Assembly: GCA_020740775.1 (NCBI GenBank)
Contig: JAHEWK010000020.1
Span: forward strand, 186,001 to 250,000
Direction of reading: 5' to 3'
Origin: Ilyonectria destructans
Taxonomy: Eukaryota > Ascomycota > Sordariomycetes > Hypocreales > Nectriaceae
DNA: 64,000 nt
How positions within the stretch are numbered: the first letter of the stretch is position 1; each line of letters starts with the position of its first letter. Both the position numbers and the translations under genes were made by a program. This document shows, one piece after another, positions 42,235-50,856 of this stretch. A model generated the notes under the pieces. The model did no database searches and was not told the DNA's origin. It worked only from the letters and a program-made list of their open reading frames with translations.

Positions 42235-44793
42235 CTAGGGGTGGTTCCCATCTCGATAACATCTCCCTTGCAATTCAATATCTCTCTCAGCAGCATCCCA
42301 TATATCTTGCATACCTCGCCGCCCTGAGAAAGGCTGCTCTGCCATCTCAATCCCTACATTCTGTTCAACTCGCTCATTCTCAGCTCTATCCCAATCAAGA
42401 TAACTCATCATCTCCTCCTTAGTCCAGTCTCTGATGCTATTTCCCGCCCTGCAACGACTCCCCATTTGCTTGTAGTTAAGACACCAGTCATATTCTGCTT
42501 TGCCGTAACGTAGAGGCAGTCCCATAGCCTTGCGGTATTGTTGATTGGTCTTGTAGGCTCCTCGAGGTAACATGGTAAACCAGGCCTCTCGTGCTTCTTT
42601 GTACCGTTGGAAGATAGCACGGGGGTCATCAGCTCGTAACGGAGATACTAATCCAGCTGCTGGAGGAGATTGTAGGTGAGTTGTTCTGTATATTGTTGTT
42701 GTCTGTGTTCTTGTGCGGGCCACAGTCTCGGATACAGTCTCGGATACAGTCTCGGATACAGTCTCGGATACAGTCTCGGATACCACAGAGCATCCAGTCA
42801 GAGATAATGGAGATAATGAGCGGGTGATAGAGCGAGTAAGTGTATGTGTCGTTGTATGTGTCGTTGTATGTGTTGATGCAGAGATTTGAGCAGGAGCCTG
42901 AGCAGGAGCCTGAGCAGAAGCCTGACCCTCCAATAGATGTTCGTAACGTAAGGGGCATGCTTTAGACCTCATTGTGTGGCCTTGTGTATGACATTTCGAA
43001 CACGTTGGCGCTGCCTTTAGTCGTACTGCTTTCTCAACACCTTCAAATACACAGGGCTCACGTTGTGTGCTCGTTGGTGGCAGCGTCGAACTAGCTGTTA
43101 GACGATCAAACTGCCTGTGTGGCTCAATAATGAGCTGGGGGGTTCCTGAGCGTTGGAGATACCAATGTGAATGGAAATGATGTAGTAGAAGGGGCTGATT
43201 CTGCTCCAGCAAAGACCGAAGGATATGAGCACAAGGCAGACCAAGAGTCTTAGTGAAGACCTCTGTGCATGCAGGAAGTTCTTTTGATAGCCGTTCCCGC
43301 TGAACCTCAACCTTATGCAAGGCTTTGTGTGAGATCCAACCACGTATGTTGCTGTACAAAATCCCAGATAGTCGAATAGGTGTGCTGATATGCTGCCTGC
43401 CTTGGTTGGCCTCGAGTTCGGAAATCTGGTTGTGCAGAACAAGCTTGATAATCCTCCAGGCCTCAAAGAGGTCAGCTTGTGAGGATTTCATGTGAGATTT
43501 AATAAGCTGATGAATGCCCTCGCCCCGTGATGTAACATATTGCTCAAAGTGAAGGTATTGGTTAACCCATGCCTTGGCAAACCTCTCTTTGTAGAGATCG
43601 AGCCAGATGTCCATAAGATAGCCTACTTCGTTGATGTGGTCAGGGATATAACGCTCCTTGAACTTCTCAAGCCTCTCGTTGTAGATATCCTCAGTTGCTG
43701 AGGCCACAATCTCATGCCAATGGCCGTAGAACTCCTTCCACTCTTCGTATCCCTGAGTATTGTTCTTATCTTGAGTGAATGCAGGCAGACAATAGCTTAG
43801 TACTGCTTTGTTGATATGCCACAAGCATAACATCGCAATTGACTCAGGGAAACAAGAGGGAGAGGCAATAGCATTCATACAGGCAAGACAGCGATCTGTG
43901 AGTATCACAGATGGAAGGGCTACTCTATGAAGCTGATACATATACCGTAGCTGTTCAAGAGCCCATATGTAATCGACTTCTTCCTCGCCACTAAGGAATG
44001 CAAATGCAATACAGAAGGATCGTTGACAAGCATCAACACCAACTATATCGAGAAGAGGCATCTTATACTTATTGGTCTTGTAGGTACAGTCCAGTATAAG
44101 CACTTCGGGATATAATTTGAGGTATCCCAGTGACTGCGGATGTGCAAATAATACTGCCACAACTCTACCACTCTCATCAAGGTCAAATCGACTCCAGAAG
44201 CCCTCGATTTTGAGCTGTTCGGCAAGGGCATGTATGTTGCTTTGACCTTGAGTAAGCTTCCGTTTGCCTCGTGCAATGCAGTTGTAGATATCTTGCTGTG
44301 TGGCAAGTGTAGGTAAGTTTGTGTGCAAATAGGATCTGATCTCCTTTGGCGCAATGCCGGCATTGGCGAGTTGTTGGACTGTTGTTTCCTGCGGGTCTGA
44401 TAGCTGACGAAGTATCGGATGTTCCCGTTGAGTGTGACTTGGTTCGTGATTGTGTTGATCAAAGCCAGCCCCAGGACGATACTTCAGACTCCACACGGTC
44501 TTACATATGCTTTCCTTTGCTATGACAGAGAAGCGGCATCCCGTACGGCGTGAATTCCGCTGCTGTTCCTCTCCGGTCTTGTAGGCAGGAGTGCGCCCTG
44601 CTCCACGGTCACAGATGAAGGTAACTATACTTCTTCTACTGGGAGTCATTCTAGATCTTCCGATCACAAAGGCATAACCTCGTGGCGCTGCCCAAGCGTT
44701 GATTGCTATACGGACTTCCTCCCGTGAGGCATATTGGCCTTCAGGAGGAAGGGCATCCTCAGGGAAGGAACGGGGAGCCTCAATTGGGTTCAT
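42235..44793 (-). CDS. MULE-2 transposase, intact
   Basis: An open frame of 852 residues from the ATG at 44793 (an ATG at 44940 lies inside the TIR and would add 49). Domains in order: FAR1/WRKY-like zinc region (GYAFVIGRSRM to DQHNHEPS); MULE catalytic domain with YPEVLILDCTYKTNKY (first Asp), VILTDRCLACMNAI (second Asp) and CLWHINKAV; SWIM-like GLPCAHIL; zinc knuckle CSKCHTQGHTMRSKAC; a Ser/Thr tail with five VSET repeats encoded by a 12-bp tandem array; and a final charged helical domain. No stop, no frameshift. It should cut the 90-bp TIRs and might act on non-autonomous relatives with related ends. Confidence 0.88.
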   Translation of the reverse strand: MNPIEAPRSFPEDALPPEGQYASREEVRIAINAWAAPRGYAFVIGRSRMTPSRRSIVTFICDRGAGRTPAYKTGEEQQRNSRRTGCRFSVIAKESICKTVWSLKYRPGAGFDQHNHEPSHTQREHPILRQLSDPQETTVQQLANAGIAPKEIRSYLHTNLPTLATQQDIYNCIARGKRKLTQGQSNIHALAEQLKIEGFWSRFDLDESGRVVAVLFAHPQSLGYLKLYPEVLILDCTYKTNKYKMPLLDIVGVDACQRSFCIAFAFLSGEEEVDYIWALEQLRYMYQLHRVALPSVILTDRCLACMNAIASPSCFPESIAMLCLWHINKAVLSYCLPAFTQDKNNTQGYEEWKEFYGHWHEIVASATEDIYNERLEKFKERYIPDHINEVGYLMDIWLDLYKERFAKAWVNQYLHFEQYVTSRGEGIHQLIKSHMKSSQADLFEAWRIIKLVLHNQISELEANQGRQHISTPIRLSGILYSNIRGWISHKALHKVEVQRERLSKELPACTEVFTKTLGLPCAHILRSLLEQNQPLLLHHFHSHWYLQRSGTPQLIIEPHRQFDRLTASSTLPPTSTQREPCVFEGVEKAVRLKAAPTCSKCHTQGHTMRSKACPLRYEHLLEGQASAQAPAQAPAQISASTHTTTHTTTHTLTRSITRSLSPLSLTGCSVVSETVSETVSETVSETVSETVARTRTQTTTIYRTTHLQSPPAAGLVSPLRADDPRAIFQRYKEAREAWFTMLPRGAYKTNQQYRKAMGLPLRYGKAEYDWCLNYKQMGSRCRAGNSIRDWTKEEMMSYLDWDRAENERVEQNVGIEMAEQPFSGRRGMQDIWDAAERDIELQGRCYRDGNHP
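42724..42785. repeat. 12-bp tandem repeat in MULE-2 transposase gene
   Basis: About five copies of CTCGGATACAGT, encoding repeated VSET on the minus strand. The length variation expected of such an array would keep the frame. Confidence 0.85.
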
Positions 44794-44903
44794 TGTAGCA
44801 GGAGAAAGGCGCGGCAAGTTGAATCGATACCGTAGAAGCTGTTGATCATTGAATTGAGGGCCAATTTGCAGTAGGGATGTTATCAATGGCCAAAAATGCC
44901 TCT

Positions 44904-44993
44904 TAGATAACGGATCTTGGTTGCACCCCCGGCGGTGCACGAGTCACGTGGTTGGTATTTGCACCCCCCGCGGTGCAGGTACTGCTTGCCGGG
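44904..44993 (-). repeat. MULE-2 right TIR (90 bp), carries upstream ATG
   Basis: Perfect inverted copy of 41023-41112. An in-frame ATG for the transposase lies at 44940. Confidence 0.9.
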
Positions 44994-45036
44994 TTAGCAT
45001 CACTTAGTTGAACCCTGCATGCCCACACACCTTTAA

Positions 45037-45069
45037 ATCCACTCCACCGAGGTCTCTAGTGGAGTGGAT
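45037..45069. repeat. 11-bp perfect hairpin next to MULE-2
   Basis: ATCCACTCCAC and GTGGAGTGGAT separated by 11 nt, 44 bp outside the right MULE-2 TIR. Role unknown. Confidence 0.7.
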
Positions 45070-45533
45070 ATTGTGACTGGAATGGGAATTAGTAATGTGA
45101 CGAATCTTAAAGAGAGCCTCCTGAGGTTTCCGCGACTTAGTAAACCGTCTCAGCACAGTGATGGCCGTTCGCAAGGCCCTTTGTGTCAATGGAATGCAGA
45201 TGTCTTAAAACCTCAAGCTTCCTATTCTAAGTATTCTTGGTACTAAGCTTCTACTGAACTGTCGGCAATGCCATCCTTATACCTTGTCACGGTACTAGCC
45301 TCAGTCCTAGTCGACTAGCATGGAGTGCTAGGAATTGGGATACCACGTGACCACATGACGTGGGTCACCCACTGTATATGTAGCCCACGTCAACCTTAGC
45401 TCCTTGTCTCTTCACGGCACAACAACGATTCTTAGTCGACCCCAAGTTCCGCCCCGTGATATACCTCTATATATTAGCACTACTCCTTTGTGTTTATTCA
45501 TCACTGCGTTCAACTTCAGACTCGGAAACATTC

Positions 45534-46650
45534 ATGTCTCAAAAGGCTCTTTTACTCGAGGAGGTGGGCAAGCCATTGGTCGTGGGGGACCGTCCAATCC
45601 CGCAGCCTGGTAAGAACCAGTTACTGGTCAAGGTTCTTGTTGCCGGCCGTAAGTTTTGAAAACAGTTCCACCGCGGAGGATAAGAGGACCATAGCTAATT
45701 GGCGTTTAGTAAATCCTCATGACCAGAGAACCCGCGATGTTGGCCTCTTCGTCACGAGCATGCCATACGTCCTTGCTAGCGATCTGGTCGGAGAAGTCGT
45801 GACTGTGGGAACTGGAGAGCATTCTACCAAGTTCATCGTTGGTGAGCGTGTTTTTGGTCACACCTTTGCCGAGGGGGGCTTCCACAATGACTTCAACGGA
45901 GTGCAGCAATATGCTCTCGTCGATGCGAGGTTTGTAGGCAGGGTGGCCGGCAGTGGGCTGAGCAACGACGAGGCATCTACAATCCCCGTCATTTTGTTGG
46001 CAGGCTTCATTGCCCTCTTCGCGAGCTCCGGCCATGGCTTGCCCCCTCCTTTCTCACCGGAAGCAAAGTCCTTCGAATATGCCAACGTCACGCTTCTCGT
46101 CATTGGAGGCGGCTCCAACACCGGACGAGCCACAGTTGAGCTCGCCAAGTTGGTAGGAATAGGCCGAATCGTCGCAGTTGCCGGCCACCGCAATGAAGCA
46201 AACCTCAAGTCTGTCGGGGCTACCCACGTCATCGACCGACGAGCCCCCGATGCGCTGGAGCAAATTCGTGCCATCACGGGGGATGAGTTAGTCTATGCGG
46301 TGGACACGGTCAATGCCGGCGTGGAACAAGAGCTCGGTGTCGCGGCCCTGTCAAACACGAAGAAGGGCACCCTGATCACTCTTCGTCGACCCGACGGAGA
46401 CTTTGACGCTGCTCGGATAGGTTCCAAGTCTGCGGGGTATGAACGCCGCCTTGTGTTTGGCATATCTCCGATGCACCCAGAAGTGACGGTGAGGTTCTGG
46501 GAAGAGGTTCCTCGATGGTGCAAGGAGGGGAAACTTCGCCCCAGCAGTTTTGAGGTTATCAAGGGTTTAGACGCGGATGCTGTCAACAAGGCGTTGGATC
46601 AATATCGAGATGGAAAGGGGGCTAAGATGAATATCCACCCTTGGGAATGA
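45534..46650 (+). CDS. MDR-family oxidoreductase, third copy (enoyl-reductase-like)
   Basis: Two exons, 45534-45648 and 45710-46650, give 351 residues. It begins MSQKALLLEEVGKPLVVGDR; after the intron LNPHDQRTRDVG starts the substrate domain, with LASDLVGEVVTVG and GERVFGH. The coenzyme site is LLVIGGGSNTGRATVELAKL, followed by GRIVAVAGHRNEANLKSVGA. No zinc ligands. It is similar in layout to the gene at 30.9-32.1 kb (both have an early intron after the VAG residues), so the two are probably distant paralogues. Substrate unknown; cytosolic NAD(P)H-dependent reduction is expected from the family. Confidence 0.83.
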
Positions 46651-46806
46651 GCAGCGATATATAACATACTGAGTCTCCTATGAGAAGCAGCTGTCCTTTT
46701 AAGAGACGACGGTTGAGCAGTTCTATTTATGGGGGTTGAGAGTGTACCCAAACACTGAGTACTCCGACTCCATGCATACTGGATGGTGTCACAGGTCTTC
46801 GCGCCC

Positions 46807-46904
46807 GACGACCGGTCGTCCGGTCGCCGAATGACCGCACGGCCCCCATACGAATCCCTGTTCAAATCTGAAGGCCCGGTCCTTCAGAATTCAATAGGGA
46901 TTCG
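46807..46904. repeat. Palindrome cluster upstream of the Crypton
   Basis: 46807-46820 is a perfect 14-bp palindrome (GACGACCGGTCGTC). 46851-46904 is a large hairpin: 24-nt arms starting CGAATCCCT match at 21 positions around a 6-nt loop. It lies 150-250 bp before the recombinase start codon and could belong to the Crypton's 5' region or to the terminator of the MDR gene. Confidence 0.65.
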
Positions 46905-47054
46905 CTCGGATGACCGGCGTTTCAGGCCGAAATTGAGGGTCCGTGGCCACCAAAGGCGGCGCAGGGCCTTCATTTTTGGACAGATCACCATCATTTTGGC
47001 AGGAGCATCAATTATCCCCATCACCGACCAACCATAACCCGCCACCACAACGCA

Positions 47055-49963
47055 ATGGAATCTACGGATTCGAACGCAATTAAGGATCCCAGGGTTAGGG
47101 CGGCTATCGAGCACTACCTACTGGATCTAGAAAGTACCACGCCGCCGAATACGTTGAGGAATTACAAGCCTAAGCAGAAGGAATGGCAGGTTAGTACATG
47201 CAGACAGATGCAGATGCATCTGCAACACCTATATACACAGAGGAGGCTTTATTTCACATTGGATTTTCCTAGTAACGATAAGCAGGACTGGTGTGAGCAA
47301 AACTGGCCTGCTATACCTGCAGGATGGCCTCCACAGGACCCGATTCCATCTGGTCAACAGCTGCCCGGAGATCTCGTCGATGAAGGCAAACTACTGCTCT
47401 TTATGAAAGAGACTGTAGTATCCCGGGCTCCAAGGAAGGGAAAGAGGGTTGCCCATGAAAGGAAACATCACCTCGAGGAACAGGAAGCGAAAAAGGCTGC
47501 GAAACGACGGAAACATGCCCCAGGTAAGCTAAGCAGTTACTGCCGTGGAGCAGTCTGGCCCCCGGGACCCCAGCTCATTCACATCCATTTTAGGGGACAC
47601 CATCTATGTTGGTGGTAAGGATGATAGTAGTAGCAGTAGCTCTGACTCTGACTTCGAAATATTCGAGTCCCAGCTTAAACTGCAGTATAATTCTGTACGT
47701 GGGTACGTCTCAGCGATCCAAAAGCTCTACGATGAGCAGAAAACTAGGGGGATCAACCCTGCGCCGCGGCCACAAGGCGTGGCGTTGAAAGCTCTCAAGC
47801 GCAGTATCCTAGCCACTACGTGGTCTAAGAAGCGAAAAGAGTATACCGATAGAGGCGTGGGGACCTTAAGAGATGTATACTCGCCGACGCAGATACCAGA
47901 CCACACCGCCGTAGCCTGGGCTGAACAAGATCGGATATCTATCGGCAGCGCCTTACGGACCCAGGTCGACTTTCTGTTCGGGAATCACATGTTGCTACGG
48001 TCGAGTAACCGGCTCCCGATGGAACTGGCGGACTGCTTTTGCCTCGGCCTTCCAAACGAAGGTCTCAAAACTGAAGGATTTACTACGAAGGCGCTGATCG
48101 TTGTGATGAACGGCGGGAAGACGAACCAACACGGGCGGATGGAATACGGCGCTGCCCTCCGCCACCGAGATCCGAGATCCTGTCTTATCGGCGCCTTAGC
48201 ATTCTTTTTCTTCTTCTGGCGTTGGCAGGCGGAAAAGGCTGAGAAATTTCCAGTCTTTGGAAAAAGCGAAGACTGGTACGGGATAAAGGTCCTGCGGCGG
48301 TCAGCGAAGGAGCCAAAAGGTTAGTGTTGTGTTATGCCACCGCGTAACTTCGCCCTCCGTCCCCAACACTTCCTGACTATTATATAGCTCCCCTCTCGTA
48401 TCAGACTGCTCGTGACTGGACCTCCCGCTTCTATGAGAAGGCAGGTATCATGGTCAGCAAAGTCAGCCACGCGCCTCGGGTAGCCGGCACGCAGAATGCA
48501 GATATTGCAGGCGTGGCCGAAGGTCAGGTACGTAGTGCAACTAGGTATAGCGGATGTCAGTATAGCACTGGGTATATCTGAACTGTGGAAATTTGTATGG
48601 AGGAATCGCAAATTCGGCTAAAGTCAGCCAAAATTGCATATTCAGCCATAGTAAAGTGGCCACGCTTACACAGCCCCCTGCCTATTACACGATCCTATCT
48701 ACTTTTACACCTACTCTAACTAACTGCTCACAGATTCGCCGGGCGGGCAGGTGGAATAACGGGGATCAGATGACTGGCTGTTACCTTACCTCCCTACCGT
48801 TCGAGTTTATGCGGGCAGTGGCCGACTTTGACCCAGAGTGGTCAGGAACCTACTTTGTGCCACGTGCTACTGTGCGACCGCCTGCCTCCCTATTAGCTCA
48901 GGTCTGGCCTGAACTAGATAAGTGGAAGGCAGCACACGATGACCCTGGTTCGAAGGAAGCCGTAAAGCTCGGCGTTGAACCCAATATGGCTGCCGGTGCT
49001 TTTCTGGAACTACTGGAGTGGCTACGAGAAGTGCTCCTGCAGGACGCGGTTTTCCTACGCGAGCACTACCCTTTCCACCCCATCTTCGAAGAGCCAGTCT
49101 TTCGCTGCTCGGAATTCGCAGCGTTCGCGGTCCAAATCAAGTACGCTTGCAAACGTGCGCAGGAGGTATCACACGTCACGGCCATTCAGAAAGCAGTCCC
49201 GGTAGTCGCAGCTCAACTTCGAACCGTAGCCGCCCAGCAATTGGCGGCTGAGCAACTAGCTCAACAGAGGTACACTGAGCTGATGGCGGCTAGTCAGATC
49301 CTAGCCACCAAGATGGACGACCTGACTGGCGGTTCCTTTACAGTCACGTGGACCCCTGGAAGGTCTAAGGCTACCTTGCAATGGGAGGTGCACGCCGGCC
49401 ATGAACCGCGTCAGCAGAGGCGCCGTGTATCCCGGGAAACTACTCCCACGCCCTTGGCCCGACCCGTTCATACTACTCCTCCCACACAAACTGCGCCTGC
49501 GCCAAAGCAGGGTCAGGGAAATGGGGAAGCCAGTCGGTCAGTTGCAGAAAGATCTCAGCCCCCGAGCTATAAGCTCCCGCGAGCTGTTAAGACGGTTCAG
49601 GATCTGCTACGTTTGTGGCGCCACGGCCTAGGCGGAATGCCCTCTGTGGATAGCCTTGAACGTGACTGGGGAACCCGCTGGCGACCATCCTCTGAAAAGC
49701 AGTATTTCTCTACTAGAAAGATGATCATTGACGAGGTTGCTCGGCGGGCTGCAGCACAGGATAGCTTGGATAATTTTCTCTCTAAACCGTTCAATGTTAA
49801 AGGCCATGTTGTTTTGGAGGTGAAACGTGTTTTTGAGTCAAAAGAAGAGACGGCAGGAACCATTGAACATGGTCCTGAAGCGGGTATTTGTATTTGTATT
49901 TGTACAGTGGGGTTCCAAAAGTCTTGCAATACCCCCCTTTTTACACCAAAACACACTAACTGA
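47055..49963 (+). CDS. Crypton tyrosine recombinase with GCR1_C DNA-binding domain
   Basis: Exons 47055-47189, 47286-47523, 47594-48319, 48388-48527 and 48734-49963; the first intron is optional because it is 96 nt and open. The N-terminus resembles a SAM-like core-binding domain (LRNYKPKQKEWQ, then DWCEQNWP). The catalytic domain shows FLFGNHMLLRSSNR (first Arg), GKTNQHGRMEYGAALRH, a SHAPR segment (His-x-x-Arg), IRRAGRWN and the presumed nucleophile Tyr in CYLTSLPFEF. The C-terminal part has a GCR1_C domain (KTVQDLLRLWRHGLGGMPSV then WGTRWRPSSEKQYF). This combination is the fungal Crypton recombinase, which moves a circular intermediate. The last 22 or so codons come from an inserted MITE. 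No internal stop is seen. Confidence 0.82.
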
Positions 49964-50837
49964 ATACAGCTATATATATTGAAATATAACTTCTAAAATT
50001 CAAAGTAAAATAGCAATATATACTACTTTAATTAAATATCAATATTTATATAACGTACATGATAAGCGAGTGCCGCATCCAAGCGAGTGCCGCATCCAAG
50101 CGAGTGCCGCACTTATACTGTACTGCTAAAAGGCTAAACTTTAAATTTTCTAAAACGCGCTAAATAATTTATAGAAATATAAAAATATTATAGTTATACA
50201 TCTAATGAAAAAAGTCATATAATAACATTTTTCTTAGATTTTAAAAAAAATTATATAGCTATTAAACCTAAAAAAACTAAACAAAAACAGTGCGAATAAC
50301 ATTTTTCTTAATAACCTTATAAAGTATTTTTTTTAAAAGTCTAGAAAATTTTATAATGAATATTCCTTATATAATAAAGCTTATTTTAAAACCTTAACTA
50401 TTGTGGACTTTTTTTAAATTTTAGAGAATTATTTTAGCTTAAGGTGTAAACACTAAGAAATTTCAAGTGCGGCACTCACTTGGATGCGGCACTCGCTTAT
50501 CATGTACCTTATTTATATATTTCCTATTATCCCCTCCATTTGTATACTTACTTTTAACTAAAAGTTATATATTTCTGAAATCTTACTCCACTATAATATA
50601 CGCTAAACCCTTCTGTAGTAGGATTTTCAAAATACAGCCAGCTTTAACGAATTATAGCACTTTAAAATATTGAGGTATTTTATTAAAAAAGATATATATT
50701 GTATAAATAATCAATAAATTACCTATATTATTTATAATATTTATCTTAAGGGCTTATCTGATATATTTATTGAGGAGTGTTTAGGGTAGGTTTTGGTGTG
50801 AAAAGGGGGGTATTGCAAGACTTTTGGAACCCCACTG
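49905..50837. mobile_element. Tc1/mariner-type MITE, 933 bp, inserted in Crypton 3' end
   Basis: Inverted repeats of about 50 bp starting CAGTGGGGTTCCAAAAGTCT, one mismatch seen, flanked by TA on both sides (49903-49904, 50838-50839). The interior is extremely AT-rich and non-coding, and contains a second element at 50058-50504. Confidence 0.85.
50058..50504. mobile_element. Nested MITE, 447 bp, with tandem 17-mers in its TIRs
   Basis: Starts CATGATAAGCGAGTGCCGCA and ends with the complement, flanked by TA (50056-50057 and 50505-50506). The left end carries three tandem copies of GCGAGTGCCGCATCCAA, the right end two. No ORF. Confidence 0.82.
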
Positions 50838-50856
50838 TACATACCTTGTACAGGTA

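Larger units (their letters stand above)
41023..44993 (-). mobile_element. MULE-2, 3.97 kb, 90-bp TIRs, two convergent genes
   Basis: Perfect 90-bp inverted repeats at 41023-41112 and 44904-44993 (outer end CCCGGCAAGCAGTACCTGCA). Each TIR contains two 18-bp near-palindromes of form TGCACC-GG-GGTGCA. The element holds a transposase gene reading leftward (42235-44793) and a passenger frame reading rightward (41391-42008). Their 3' ends face each other across about 226 bp. No target duplication was found: the left end abuts the truncated LINE copy and the right flank differs. Confidence 0.88.

Noticed and set aside
42724..42785. Regular 12-bp repeats, considered as a CRISPR-like or satellite array
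   Set aside because: They are in-frame tandem repeats encoding VSET in the transposase; there are no spacers and the organism is a fungus.
49905..50837. AT-rich 0.9 kb considered as a centromeric or RIP-made isochore
   Set aside because: It is exactly bounded by 50-bp TIRs and TA duplications, so a MITE explains it.
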